Shown here: piece after piece, positions 8,690 to 17,142 of the stretch
How positions within the stretch are numbered: the stretch's first letter is position 1
How the letters are laid out: every line of letters begins with the position of its first letter
Origin: Fidelibacterota bacterium
GTDB lineage: Bacteria; Pseudomonadota; Alphaproteobacteria; Rhodospirillales; Rhodospirillaceae
NCBI GenBank assembly: GCA_947476065.1
Contig: CANJPG010000014.1
Coordinates: 1-59,228, forward strand
DNA: 59,228 bases
Direction of reading: 5' to 3'
The notes under the pieces: generated by a model
The model's input: only the letters and a program-made list of their open reading frames with translations
Databases searched by the model: none
What the model was told of the DNA's origin: nothing
Translations under genes and position numbers: made by a program

Positions 8690-8722
8690 AAACGGCCCTC
8701 TCTATAAAAGAAAGGGCCGTTT
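8690..8722 (-). terminator. hairpin terminator after the quinone oxidoreductase gene
   Basis: A 10-bp stem, AAACGGCCCT at 8690-8699 with AGGGCCGTTT at 8713-8722, encloses a 13-base loop. It lies just past the end of the minus-strand oxidoreductase gene. The T-run is better on the plus strand, so it may act on both strands. It shares its AAACGGCC stem with several other terminators here. Confidence 0.7.
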
Positions 8723-8749
8723 TTGCACGTTTCGAGATGGTAACAAAAA

Positions 8750-9730
8750 TTACGGCGTCAGAATCACCGAGCCCGAGGTGGCGCGGGCTTCCATGTCGGC
8801 ATGGGCTTTCGCGGCGTCTTTCAAGGCATAAACCTTGGGGGCCGGCTGCTTGATGACGCCCTTTTTCAGCATTTCGAAGAACACCGCGGCGGCGGCGTCC
8901 AGCTCTTCGCGCTTGGCGGTGTAGTGGGCGATGGAGGGGCGGGTAAGGTAGAGCGAGCCCTTGGCCGTCAGCAGGCCGGTCTCCAAGGGCGGGATCTGGC
9001 CCGAGGAAATGCCGAAGCTGACCAACGTGCCGCGCGGCGCCAGGCAATCGAGCGAGCCCATATAGGTATCCTTGCCGACGGAATCATAAACCACCGGCAC
9101 GCCTTTGCCGCCGGTGATCTCCTTGACCTTCTCCACGAAGTCGCCGCCTTTGGAGACAATGGCGTGGTCACAGCCGTTTGCCTTGGCGACTTTGGCCTTT
9201 TCCTCGGAGCTGACGATGCCGATGACGGTGGCGCCGATGTGCTTCAGCCATTGCGAGGCGATGGAGCCCACGCCGCCGGCCGCCGCATGGAACACAACTG
9301 TCTCGCCGGCTTTGACCGCGTAGCAGCGACGGATGAGATATTCGACCGTCAGGCCTTTGAAGATCAGGCTGGCGGCGGTCTGCGCCGACACGTCGGCCGG
9401 CAGCTTCACCACGCGGCCCGCGGGCACATGGCGCGATGTGGCATAGGCGCCCGGCGGTCCGCCGACATAGGCTACGCGATCACCGGCCGCGAAGGCGGTC
9501 ACGCCTGCGCCAACGCTTTCAATGACGCCTGCACCTTCGACGCCGATACCCGTGGGCAACGGCAGCGGATAGGTGCCAGCGCGGTGATAGATGTCGATGT
9601 AGTTGACGCCGATGGCTTCCTGCTTGATCTGCACGTTGCCTTCGCCCGGCCCGGCCAGGTCTTCGCTTGTCCACTCGAGCGCGTCGGGCGCGCCGGCCTT
9701 GGAAACCTTGAAGCGTTGAATAGCGGTCAT
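8750..9730 (-). CDS. qor: NADPH:quinone oxidoreductase (zinc-free MDR family)
   Basis: Medium-chain dehydrogenase/reductase of 326 residues that reduces quinones or enones with NADPH. The N-terminal half is a GroES-like domain (VNYIDIYHRAGTYPLPLPTG, then GVEGAGVIESVGAGV). The Rossmann half has the cofactor loop VVFHAAAGGVGSIASQWLKH (AxxGGVG), the usual quinone reductase signature. No structural or catalytic zinc cysteines are present, as expected for QOR rather than alcohol dehydrogenases. Length matches QorA (about 325 aa). Cytosolic. It is followed by its own hairpin and is not in an obvious operon. Confidence 0.9.
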   Translation of the reverse strand: MTAIQRFKVSKAGAPDALEWTSEDLAGPGEGNVQIKQEAIGVNYIDIYHRAGTYPLPLPTGIGVEGAGVIESVGAGVTAFAAGDRVAYVGGPPGAYATSRHVPAGRVVKLPADVSAQTAASLIFKGLTVEYLIRRCYAVKAGETVVFHAAAGGVGSIASQWLKHIGATVIGIVSSEEKAKVAKANGCDHAIVSKGGDFVEKVKEITGGKGVPVVYDSVGKDTYMGSLDCLAPRGTLVSFGISSGQIPPLETGLLTAKGSLYLTRPSIAHYTAKREELDAAAAVFFEMLKKGVIKQPAPKVYALKDAAKAHADMEARATSGSVILTP

Positions 9731-9904
9731 ATGTGTCGTTCTCCCTGATGGGCCCCACTAAAATGCCGGGTGTCCCGATAATGGCGCATCCTCGCTGGCC
9801 AGGAGGGCTAATTCAAGCGCCTAAAGCGCTATTTAATGGCCTCACAGGAGGCGCGATTTAGAGTAGACTCCAGCACGATGTCACATTTCAGCGGAGGGGC
9901 TTCG

Positions 9905-10306
9905 ATGTTCAGGAAAATCGTGGTGGCGGCGGTAGTTGGCTGTGGACTGTTCGGTGCGGCTTATGCCGCGACGGTCGGTGCCGGCGGCATGCGTTCGACG
10001 GAACTGCAGCGCTCGGAAGTTCCGGGCAGCGGCTATGTCGTCATTACTCTGCGCACCGAAATGGACCCGGGCGCGGTCGACCCGCTGCACAGCCACCCCG
10101 GCGTGCAGATCGGCTATCTCGAAGCTGGTTCGCTGTTGTTAAAGGTCGAAGGCCAGCCCGACCGACTGATCAAGGCGGGCGAGTCCTATCAGGTGCCCGC
10201 CGGCACGCCCCACGCCGGCTTCAACATGGGCTCGGACACGTATAAGAGTGTTACCAGCTACGTCGTCGAGAAGGGCAAGCCGCTGCGTACCGAATTGGCG
10301 AAGTAA
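9905..10306 (+). CDS. exported cupin-domain protein, 133 aa
   Basis: Small periplasmic cupin of unknown substrate. I chose the ATG at 9905 because GGAGGGG precedes it by eight bases and the product starts with a signal peptide (MFRKIVVAAVVGCGLFGAAYA). The cupin core has motif 1 as DPLHSHPGVQIGYLEAGSLL, with metal-ligand histidines, and motif 2 as YQVPAGTPHAGFN. This supports a metal-binding beta-barrel. Homologous exported cupins are usually described only as cupin_2 proteins. It converges on the Sel1-like gene with one base between the stops. Confidence 0.82.
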   Translation: MFRKIVVAAVVGCGLFGAAYAATVGAGGMRSTELQRSEVPGSGYVVITLRTEMDPGAVDPLHSHPGVQIGYLEAGSLLLKVEGQPDRLIKAGESYQVPAGTPHAGFNMGSDTYKSVTSYVVEKGKPLRTELAK

Positions 10307-10307
10307 G

Positions 10308-10796
10308 CTAGCGCTTCCCCGTCCGGCACAGCTTCAGCATCGTCAGGCGATCCTTTGCCACGGTATTGCCGCTGGCCATGGCGCGCTTGTACCAGGTTTC
10401 GGCTTGATCGCAGTCCTTGGTAAAAGGCGCAGTGCCTTCGCGGTATAGGTCGCCCAAGCTGGTCATGTAAAAGCTGTTGCCGGTTTTGGCGGCTTCCAGG
10501 AAATCGTTGCGCGATTTCGCGTCGTCCTGCTTGGTGCCAAGGCCCTGATAGTCGAGCACGCCCAACAGCCACCAGGCCGGGCCGACTTTCTGCGGCAGCA
10601 GCGTCTTCAACAAACCGTGGGCCTTGGCGTAATCGCCGTCGTTATAAGCGGCTTCGGCGGCTTGATACTGCTGCGCCTGCAAATCGGTCAGGCCGGCCAA
10701 ACCAGCGTTGCCGTTGGACTCGTCCTCTTCGTCCTGCGCCATCACCGGCGAACACAACACCAGGAAAGCTGCGGCAACGGCGGCAAGGATACGCAT
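10308..10796 (-). CDS. exported Sel1-like repeat protein, 162 aa
   Basis: Signal peptide MRILAAVAAAFLVLCSPVMA, then an acidic linker and two to three Sel1-like helical repeats, for example AWWLLGVLDYQGLGTKQDDA and YMTSLGDLYREGTAPFTKDC. Sel1 repeats are TPR relatives that bind proteins. The two cysteines near the C-terminus (KDCDQ and KLCRTG) may pair in the periplasm. It is probably an adaptor of the envelope; the partner is unknown. The gene is likely monocistronic. Confidence 0.78.
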   Translation of the reverse strand: MRILAAVAAAFLVLCSPVMAQDEEDESNGNAGLAGLTDLQAQQYQAAEAAYNDGDYAKAHGLLKTLLPQKVGPAWWLLGVLDYQGLGTKQDDAKSRNDFLEAAKTGNSFYMTSLGDLYREGTAPFTKDCDQAETWYKRAMASGNTVAKDRLTMLKLCRTGKR

Positions 10797-10836
10797 GGCA
10801 ATCTCCCAAGGAATAATCAGCCAGCCTAGGTAAATC

Positions 10837-11589
10837 CTAGTTTTGTGGCCTTTGCAAGGCTGCCCCGAACAGGGCCAGAAGCCGCTGCCAGTGTTTGTCG
10901 TCGGCGGCTTTATTGTAGACCGCGAGGTCGGTCATGGTGAATCCGTGCAGGGCGCCTGTATAGAGTTCGGACAGGTAGGGCAGGCCGCGCACGGCCAGCG
11001 CTTCGTCGAATGCGGAGATGGCCTCGGGCGGCATGCCGGCGTCCTGGTCGGCGTGGCCGAAGACCAGCTCGGCCGTCACCGTCGCCAGCAGCCGGTGGGG
11101 GCTGGCAGGATCGTCGGTCACTAAGCGCCCGCCGTGGAAGCCGGCAGCGGCGCCGATCTGCGCGGGATAGCGCGCGGTGGTGCGCACCGCCATGGAACTG
11201 CCCATGCAATAGCCGGTGATGCCGGCCTTGGCGCCGGGGATGACGTTGTTCTGCGCTGCGAGGAAACCAAGGAACGCGCCGGCGTCGGACAATACTTTGT
11301 CGGGGGTGAGCGACATCACCTGTGCAATCAGCTTCGGGCGATTTTCCGGGCCCATACGCTGGGCGATGTCGATAGGCCCTTGTGGACCGTCGCGATAAAA
11401 CAGATTGGGCAGCAGCACCACATAGCCCGCGGCGGCAATGCGGTCGGCCATGGCATGCACCGCCGGGCGATAGCCGACGCCGTCCATGTAAAACAGGACC
11501 GGCGCAAAACGTCCCGGACCGTCAGGCGCGCTCAGATAGGCCTCGCAGGTGCCGTCGGGCGTGGCGAAGGTGACAAACGTTTTCGGCAT
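10837..11589 (-). CDS. dienelactone hydrolase family protein
   Basis: Alpha/beta hydrolase of 250 residues. The nucleophile elbow is GYCMGSSMA, with cysteine in place of serine as in dienelactone hydrolase. The catalytic acid lies in FGHADQDAGMP and the histidine in GALHGFTM, giving a complete Cys-Asp-His triad. Cytosolic, no signal peptide. Family members hydrolyse dienelactones in chlorocatechol breakdown, but many act on other esters, and no aromatic catabolic genes are nearby, so the substrate is open. It is separated from the lipoprotein gene upstream by that gene's terminator. Confidence 0.87.
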   Translation of the reverse strand: MPKTFVTFATPDGTCEAYLSAPDGPGRFAPVLFYMDGVGYRPAVHAMADRIAAAGYVVLLPNLFYRDGPQGPIDIAQRMGPENRPKLIAQVMSLTPDKVLSDAGAFLGFLAAQNNVIPGAKAGITGYCMGSSMAVRTTARYPAQIGAAAGFHGGRLVTDDPASPHRLLATVTAELVFGHADQDAGMPPEAISAFDEALAVRGLPYLSELYTGALHGFTMTDLAVYNKAADDKHWQRLLALFGAALQRPQN

Positions 11590-11640
11590 GAAATCCCCCT
11601 CGGAATCGGGGCATCATCTTATGATGCCCGCCGCGCAAAA

Positions 11641-11669
11641 CAAAACGGCCTTCCGCTGGAGAAGGCCGT
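11641..11669 (-). terminator. Rho-independent terminator of the DUF6491-like gene
   Basis: Stem ACGGCCTTC at 11645-11653 pairs with GAAGGCCGT at 11661-11669 around a seven-base loop. On the minus strand it is followed by a TTTTG-rich tract. It lies about 20 bases past the stop of the lipoprotein gene. Confidence 0.82.
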
Positions 11670-11691
11670 CTGAACTGGAATTTATAACGCT

Positions 11692-12102
11692 TTAGGAGCG
11701 CTCGCCGCGCATCGCCATGCTCGAGCCCATGCGGTTGTTGCGCAAAGGGGCTGCGACCGGTTTTACGGATTCCACCTTGCAGCGCTGTCCGCGCATGGCG
11801 ACATAGCTGAAGCGGTCGAAGGTGCCGGCGCCGTCGCTCGGCAGGAACCGCAGGGCGTTAGCATACTCGATGCCGATGCAGGGCGAGAACAGTGTCACCT
11901 GGTACCAATCGCGAGCCCGGCTCTGCACGTAGAGCAGGCGGTCGTTGACGGCGTGATAGTCGTAGATGCCGCCGTGCTGCACGAAACGGATATGCGCCTC
12001 CGGCGCGTCGGCAGCGGCGGTTTTGAACGTGTAGGGGTAGCCGCCGCCGGCACAGCCGGCGAGCAGGAAACCCATTCCAAAAAGTGCTGCGATTTTGCGC
12101 AT
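11692..12102 (-). CDS. DUF6491-like lipoprotein, 136 aa
   Basis: A lipoprotein signal ends in LLAGC at residue 17. The mature part contains HAVNDRLLYVQSRARDWYQV, a cysteine (SPCIGIEY), then GTFDRFSYV and CKVESVKPV. This order (arginine/tryptophan strand, Cys, GTFDRFD-like motif) matches the small DUF6491 lipoproteins of Caulobacterales and relatives. Function unknown. It probably sits in the inner leaflet of the outer membrane; residue +2 of the mature protein is Ala, which favours outer-membrane sorting. Single-gene unit. Confidence 0.75.
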   Translation of the reverse strand: MRKIAALFGMGFLLAGCAGGGYPYTFKTAAADAPEAHIRFVQHGGIYDYHAVNDRLLYVQSRARDWYQVTLFSPCIGIEYANALRFLPSDGAGTFDRFSYVAMRGQRCKVESVKPVAAPLRNNRMGSSMAMRGERS

Positions 12103-12302
12103 GACGTCACCTCGTGTTTGAATCTACCAGACTAAACGCTCGAGCGTCAGCATGGGTTCCACCCAAATGCGCATTACAACCATGCAATGGACAACTCCTC
12201 CTGCCGAAGCCGGAGGGGTTTCCCGTTGCAGAAGCGAATCAGGGCACTTCAATTCTTCGGTAGTGAACTTAGGCCAATCCACACGCGGACTGCGGTACTT
12301 TT

Positions 12303-12923
12303 TTATTTCAGGACCGCAAGCGGCAGTGGCTCGCCTGCTGGAATAGAAACGCGCGCAACGTTTAAAGTCATCGACACGGTGGAATAGTAGCCGTTGAGCG
12401 CGATCAGCTCGACCAGGCTCTGCTCGCCGAACTTCGCCAGGGCGGCGCGATACAGCGCATCGGGAATCTCGCCTTTATCGCGCTGGAGGTGAACGCCGAT
12501 ATCATAGACCAATTGCTCGTCGTCCTTCATGCCAGCGGGGCGTTTGCCGGCAGCCAGATCGGCGGCGACTTTGGCGTCAAGCCCGCCTTTCATCGCCAGC
12601 GGATAATGTGCGAACCATTCATATTGCGAGGTCCACTCGCGCGCGACCACCAGGATGGCAAACTCCGACAGGCGCGGCGGGAACGAAGTCTTGTAACGGA
12701 TATATTCGCCCACCCTTTGCAGTCGGTCAGCCAGATCGGGCGTGCGCAGCCAGGCGTTGAAGGGCCCGCCGATGGAGCCGCGCGGGCCCGACAGGATCGC
12801 ATCGGCAACGGCCTTTTGCGATGGTGTCATCTGCTCGGGCTTCAAGGTCGGAAATCGGTCTTCGGCCGATACAGCGCCTGCCATGGTGCAAAAGCCGAGA
12901 ATCAGTGCGGTCGAGAATTTCAT
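12303..12923 (-). CDS. exported carboxymuconolactone decarboxylase-family protein
   Basis: All-helical CMD-fold protein of 206 residues with a signal peptide (MKFSTALILGFCTMAGAVSA). The CMD core is visible as PPRLSEFAILVVAREWTSQY, followed by EWFAHYPLAMKGGL, the E-x(3)-Q-Y-E-W-x-x-H pattern of the non-redox subgroup; there is no CxxC, so this is not an AhpD-type peroxidase. Members of this exported subgroup have no firm activity. Its start overlaps the stop of the SnoaL-like gene by four bases (ATGA), so the two are translationally coupled. Confidence 0.82.
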   Translation of the reverse strand: MKFSTALILGFCTMAGAVSAEDRFPTLKPEQMTPSQKAVADAILSGPRGSIGGPFNAWLRTPDLADRLQRVGEYIRYKTSFPPRLSEFAILVVAREWTSQYEWFAHYPLAMKGGLDAKVAADLAAGKRPAGMKDDEQLVYDIGVHLQRDKGEIPDALYRAALAKFGEQSLVELIALNGYYSTVSMTLNVARVSIPAGEPLPLAVLK

Positions 12924-13459
12924 TCTGCTGCTCCGCGATAGGGGTCCAAAGCCTGTTTCAGGAGTTCGCGAGCGGGCGGGCTCCCATCGACGGGGCGCAA
13001 CTGGCGCTTCTTGACCTTCCAGCCGTTCTTGGTACGCACCAGCGACCAGCGGTTGGCGAAGACCCAGTGGATGCGAAAGCCCTTCGACGTGCCGTGGTTC
13101 GACACCTCGCGCGGCTCGGCTTTGTGATCGGGCGTGATGATCTGGTGATAGCTGGTGACAAAGGCTTCATCGCCCTTGATCTCCACATGCGGCAGGCTGA
13201 CGAAGTGGGCTAAGCCGTTTTCGATGGCGGCGGTATGCGCGGGCTGATGCAGGAAACTGCCGATATTGGCGTTGCCTACCGCGCCCGACAAACCCTCGCC
13301 GCGATCAAAAACGCCGTCTTCGGCGTAGACGAATTCGGAATAGAAACCCGAACCGGTGTCGGCGCTGGGCGGATGGGCGGCGATCAGATTGTAAATGGTC
13401 AGGCGGTCTTCGATATCGGAAACGCGTTTGGCCAGAGCTGTAAAATCTTGTGGTGTCAT
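12920..13459 (-). CDS. SnoaL-like (NTF2-fold) protein, 179 aa
   Basis: Cytosolic NTF2-like alpha+beta barrel of the SnoaL_4 kind. The start (LAKRVSDIEDRLTIYNLIAA) is the helix typical of this family, and the rest shows the barrel strands HVEIKGDEAFVTSY and FANRWSLVRTKNGWKVKKRQ. Such proteins include steroid isomerase and dehydratase-like enzymes, often unassigned. It is the first gene of a two-gene operon with the CMD-family protein, suggesting joint action on a small cyclic or aromatic compound. That is inference only. Confidence 0.8.
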   Translation of the reverse strand: MTPQDFTALAKRVSDIEDRLTIYNLIAAHPPSADTGSGFYSEFVYAEDGVFDRGEGLSGAVGNANIGSFLHQPAHTAAIENGLAHFVSLPHVEIKGDEAFVTSYHQIITPDHKAEPREVSNHGTSKGFRIHWVFANRWSLVRTKNGWKVKKRQLRPVDGSPPARELLKQALDPYRGAAE

Positions 13460-13500
13460 TGATTTGTCTCCCTATAGGGCCGCCATTTTAGCGCAAACCG

Positions 13501-13611
13501 GGGCAAGGTGTTTGGGAGAATCCTATTGTTCGAAAGGATCACCTCGCATTCGGAACGCTGGCGACGGCGGGCGGACTGGTGTTCATGGGCGAGGCCAACG
13601 GCAATAGTTAG
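13501..13611 (+). pseudogene. remnant of a quinoprotein (PQQ-dependent) dehydrogenase gene
   Basis: A short open stretch ending in TAG at 13609 reads VWENPIVRKDHLAFGTLATA followed by GGLVFMGEANGN. The GTLATAGGLVF segment is a hallmark of the propeller blades near the C-terminus of PQQ-dependent alcohol/glucose dehydrogenases, which read G-x-L-(A/S)-T-A-G-G-L-V-F. No start, signal peptide, PQQ-binding core or remaining blades are found around it. I read it as a leftover of a deleted gene. The similarity covers only about 30 residues, so confidence is limited. Confidence 0.45.
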
Positions 13612-13784
13612 CGGCGCATGCAGCCCAGCAAGCTGCCTAGGCGCCACGGTGTGGTGTCGTCGACAGGGCCAAGACCCGCGACGTGGACTTCGGCCACTTC
13701 CCCGGTGCAGATCGAGGTCCGGGTGAGGCTGTCCCACACCGCCCGTGTTCCGGGTTCGAAGGTGCCGGTGTTGATTGAGGGCAA
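13608..13784 (-). CDS. possible small protein or gene fragment, 58 codons
   Basis: This stretch reads like protein on the minus strand (FEPGTRAVWDSLTRTSICTG, then EVAEVHVAGLGPVDDTTPWR, ending LLGCMRR). The only start within reach is a TTG at 13784 without a ribosome binding site; the frame stays open further upstream into the antisense of the next gene. It may be the truncated end of a lost gene, in keeping with the quinoprotein remnant that it abuts. I do not recognise the family. Confidence 0.28.
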   Translation of the reverse strand: MPSINTGTFEPGTRAVWDSLTRTSICTGEVAEVHVAGLGPVDDTTPWRLGSLLGCMRR

Positions 13785-13807
13785 AAAGCTTAGTCTAATC
13801 GCCGGCC

Positions 13808-16108
13808 ATGACCTCCGACGTCTCCCCCCAGAACCTCGCTGCCAGATTTCAAGCTGGCCTCGCCTGCCATCAACGCGGCCAATTGACCGAGGCGCGGCGA
13901 GTCTATGAAGAGGTGCTGGAGGCCGCGCCGACGCACTTCGATGCCTTGCATCTGCTGGGCGTGCTGGCGCTGCAGAACAATAATCCCGCCGAGGCTGCGG
14001 CCCTGATCGGCAAGGCTATCGCCGCCAACCCGGCTTCCCCGTTGCAGGCCGACGCCTACGTCAATCGCGCCAGCGCGCTGAAGGCTCTCAAGGATCTGGA
14101 TGCTGCCTTGGCGTGCACCGACCAGGCCATCGTGCTGCGTCCCGACCACGCGCCAGCGCACTACAACCGCGGCAATATATTGCGCGAGCTGGGCCGTCTC
14201 AGCGAAGCGATTGCAAGTTTCCATGCATCGCTGCAGATCGCCGGCAACAACGCCGAAGCATTTTACAATCTCGGTTTGTGCCAGGCCGATCTCGGCGAAA
14301 ACGCTGGCGCTGTAGCTTGTTTTCAGACGGCCCTGGAGTTGGGTGCGCCGCCCGCCGAGGTCCACAGCCGTCTGGCTTTTGCCTTGCGTGCGCTGGACCT
14401 GGGGGCGGAGGCGCTCGCCAGTTTCAACGCGGTGATCGCGCTCAGGCCCAAGGACGCGCTCGCCTATAGCAATCGCGGTGTGGTGCTGCAGGACCTGGGC
14501 CGCAATGACGAAGCCTTGGCCGACTACAATGCCGCCCTGGCGCTGAGCCCCAACGCAGCCGCGGTCTACGGCAATCGGGGCGTGCTGCTGCGGCTGCAGG
14601 GCAAGCTCGAGGCCGCCGCCGCCGACTTCGCCGAAGCGGTGAAGCGGCGCCCTGACTCCGCCAAGGACCATTACAATCTCGCGACGACGCTCGGCGAATT
14701 GAAACGCTACGCTGACGCCGATGCCGCCTTCACGCGGGTCGTCGAACTCGATCCGCAGTATCCCTTTGCTTTCGGTGCCTGGCTGCACGGCCGCATGATG
14801 CTGTGCGCGTGGAACGGCTATCAGTCCAATGTGGCGCGGCTGGAAGAGATGGTTGCGCGTGGTCTGCCGGTAACGCCGACCCTGGCCCTCATCGGGCTCA
14901 GCGATTCGCTGGCGCTACACAGTAAGGCGGCGGCGGTTTGGGCGGCGGATAAATGCCCGCCCGACGCATCGCTGGGACCTATCGCACCGCAAGCCGGCGA
15001 TAAAATACGCCTCGGTTATTTTTCCGCCGACTTCCGTCAGCATCCTGTCGCGGCCTTGTCGGCCGGCCTGTTCGAAGCCCACGACCGGGCGCGCTTCGAG
15101 GTGATTGCCTTCTCAACCGGATCCGGCGACGGCGATCCCATGCACCGGCGACTGAAAGCGGCCTTTGACCGTTTTATAGACGTGCGCGGCCAAAGCGACG
15201 CGGAGATCGCAGCCCTCGCGCGCAGCCTTAAGATCGACATCGCCATCGACCTAACCGGCTATACCGGCGGCGCGCGCACCGGCATCTTCGCGCGCCGTGC
15301 AGCTCCGGTGCAGGTCAGTTATCTCGGCTATCCCGGAACAATGGGCGCGTCATTCATCGACTACATGATCGCAGATCGAACACTCGTGCCGGCCACCGCG
15401 CAGCCCTTCTACACCGAGAAGATGGCTTACCTGACCAGCTTCCAGGTCAACGACCGCAAACGTGAGGCTCCGGCGCAACCCTTTACGCGCGCAGCACTTG
15501 GTTTGCCGGAAGCCGGCTTCGTCTTTGCTTGCTTCAACAACCCCTTCAAGATCACGCCGCCGGTATTCGACGCATGGATGCGCATCCTGAAGGCCGCGCC
15601 CGGTGCGGTGCTGTTCCTGACCGCCGAGGGTGTCGCCGCCGCCAACCTCAAGCGCGAAGCCGCGGCGCGGGGCATTGAAGCTGCGCGCGTGATTATCGGC
15701 GGCAAGGTGCCAACGGCGGAATACTGGGCGCGGCTGCGTGCCGCCGATCTGTTCCTCGACACGTTTCCGTTCGGGGCTCACTCCTCGGCGAGCGATGCGT
15801 TATGGGCAGGCCTACCGCTGCTTACCTGCGCTGGCGAAAGTTATGCCGCGCGCGTGGCGGCCAGTCTGCTCACCGCGCTCGGCGTGCCCGAATTGATCGC
15901 GGCGGACCGCGCGGCCTATGAAGCGCGTGCCATTGCCCTGGCGCAGGATGCGGCGCAGCTTGGCGCGCTGAAGCAAAGGATCACCGCCAATCGCCTGACC
16001 ACGCCGTTGTTCGACACGAGCGGCTTTACGCGCGCCATCGAAGCCGCCTTCACGGAAATGCTGCGACGTCAGCGTGCGGGGCTGCCGCCGGACCACTTTA
16101 CGGTCTAA
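13808..16108 (+). CDS. TPR-OGT glycosyltransferase (GT41/SPINDLY type), paralogue 1
   Basis: Protein of 766 residues with about nine TPRs (residues 10-330) followed by a bacterial O-GlcNAc-transferase-like catalytic region (about 395-760). The OGT half has LGYFSADFRQHP (His412 at the position of the human OGT active-site region), APVQVSYLGYPGTMGASFID, FNNPFKITPPVFDAWMRILK (Lys581, the UDP-contact lysine) and GAHSSASDALWAGLP. The latter site is HTT in most family members but HSS here. It transfers a sugar from a nucleotide donor to protein or another acceptor chosen by the TPR superhelix. Related TPR-GT proteins glycosylate flagellin in Caulobacter. The acceptor here is unknown. Two further paralogues lie at 45.1 and 47.6 kb. 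Confidence 0.9.
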   Translation: MTSDVSPQNLAARFQAGLACHQRGQLTEARRVYEEVLEAAPTHFDALHLLGVLALQNNNPAEAAALIGKAIAANPASPLQADAYVNRASALKALKDLDAALACTDQAIVLRPDHAPAHYNRGNILRELGRLSEAIASFHASLQIAGNNAEAFYNLGLCQADLGENAGAVACFQTALELGAPPAEVHSRLAFALRALDLGAEALASFNAVIALRPKDALAYSNRGVVLQDLGRNDEALADYNAALALSPNAAAVYGNRGVLLRLQGKLEAAAADFAEAVKRRPDSAKDHYNLATTLGELKRYADADAAFTRVVELDPQYPFAFGAWLHGRMMLCAWNGYQSNVARLEEMVARGLPVTPTLALIGLSDSLALHSKAAAVWAADKCPPDASLGPIAPQAGDKIRLGYFSADFRQHPVAALSAGLFEAHDRARFEVIAFSTGSGDGDPMHRRLKAAFDRFIDVRGQSDAEIAALARSLKIDIAIDLTGYTGGARTGIFARRAAPVQVSYLGYPGTMGASFIDYMIADRTLVPATAQPFYTEKMAYLTSFQVNDRKREAPAQPFTRAALGLPEAGFVFACFNNPFKITPPVFDAWMRILKAAPGAVLFLTAEGVAAANLKREAAARGIEAARVIIGGKVPTAEYWARLRAADLFLDTFPFGAHSSASDALWAGLPLLTCAGESYAARVAASLLTALGVPELIAADRAAYEARAIALAQDAAQLGALKQRITANRLTTPLFDTSGFTRAIEAAFTEMLRRQRAGLPPDHFTV

Positions 16109-17068
16109 CTACTTGCCGTCGAGGTTGATGCGCATCCAGTTGGCGAGATCGATCTGCTGCAGTCCGGCGGCGGACTCGGCGTTCATCTGGTACAGCGCGC
16201 GCAGATAGGCGATGTCGGTTTGCGTCAGGGCGTTCGCCTTGCGGTCGGCCGGGCAGTCCTTGGTCAGCAGATTGGAGATGCTGGGCAGGCCGCGGCAGGT
16301 GTCGGTGGCCTTGGTTTGCGCGAGCCCGGCCATGGCGATGTAATCGGCGACCGGACCGATTTCGATATCGGCCACCTTTTTCATATCGACGACGATTGTG
16401 ACCAGGGCAAACTCGCTGCGAAAGCCCGAGCCCGTGCGCCCGGGCCGTACCGCGGCACAGACGCTGGCGGTGATTTTACAGGGGCCGGCCGCGTTTGGTC
16501 CGCAAAAGGCCGGGGGCAGTTCATACTCACATTTGCCCGAGATATCGCCAATGTCGTCCAACGTTGTTTGGCCGTTGTAATCGTTGGTGGCGGTTGCGTA
16601 CCAGCTCTGGATGGTGTGCGTGACCGTGGCGAGTTCCTTCTCTTCGGCTTTGTAGTGCGAACCCAGCATCCAGGCTGCTTTAATCCGCACCGCATCCATC
16701 TGGGCCTGCGGGTTCGGCGAGAAGATCACCTGCAGATTGACCTTGCACTTTTCCTTGGGCTCAACCGGCGCGCCGACCTCGCGCGCGACATCCTTGATGC
16801 GCGCGGTGACGAAGGTGTTGAACTCCTTCGACAGCCCCGCTGTCACAGGGCAGATGCCGGCCCGCCAGCGCGCGAGCTGGCCGATCAGGGTGCGTGTGGG
16901 GGCGGCGTAAGAGCGTACGAAGTCTCGGATCAGTTTGTCGCGCACGCCGAGAACAGTGAGGTCTTCGATGTCTTTTTGCTGAACCGGCGCGGGCGGGGGT
17001 TCAGCCGCACGGGCAACCGGCAGGGTTGTCAATACGACAAGCGCGATTGCAATGGCGCGAAGCCTCAT
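16109..17068 (-). CDS. exported hypothetical protein, 319 aa
   Basis: Unknown function. I use the ATG at 17068 because GGGAG precedes it and a signal peptide follows (MRLRAIAIALVVLTTLPVARA); an upstream in-frame ATG at 17095 is less likely. Several cysteines (ICPVTAGL, EKCKVNL, GKCEYELPPAFC, GPCKITASVC, DTCRGL, DCPAD) are spaced as in disulfide-bonded periplasmic proteins. The region RAGICPVTAGLSKEFNTFVT looks like the most conserved core. Its stop abuts the stop of the OGT gene with no gap. Probably monocistronic. Confidence 0.7.
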   Translation of the reverse strand: MRLRAIAIALVVLTTLPVARAAEPPPAPVQQKDIEDLTVLGVRDKLIRDFVRSYAAPTRTLIGQLARWRAGICPVTAGLSKEFNTFVTARIKDVAREVGAPVEPKEKCKVNLQVIFSPNPQAQMDAVRIKAAWMLGSHYKAEEKELATVTHTIQSWYATATNDYNGQTTLDDIGDISGKCEYELPPAFCGPNAAGPCKITASVCAAVRPGRTGSGFRSEFALVTIVVDMKKVADIEIGPVADYIAMAGLAQTKATDTCRGLPSISNLLTKDCPADRKANALTQTDIAYLRALYQMNAESAAGLQQIDLANWMRINLDGK

Positions 17069-17142
17069 CCCCGGATCTCCCACGCGACACGGCAAGTGTG
17101 CCGTCGCAGCTGGGCAGGAACAAGCCGGAAAGCGGTTAAGCC

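Noticed and set aside
11665-11674. Exact GCCGTCTGAA, the 10-base Neisseria DNA uptake sequence
   Set aside because: It occurs once, inside the 3' arm of a terminator; other hairpins here lack it and the organism is not Neisseria-like. Coincidence.
13790-14788. Long minus-strand frame opposite the first OGT gene
   Set aside because: Composition is that of a shadow of TPR repeats (repeated VVG/IAV/QRQ), and the plus strand encodes a complete recognised protein.
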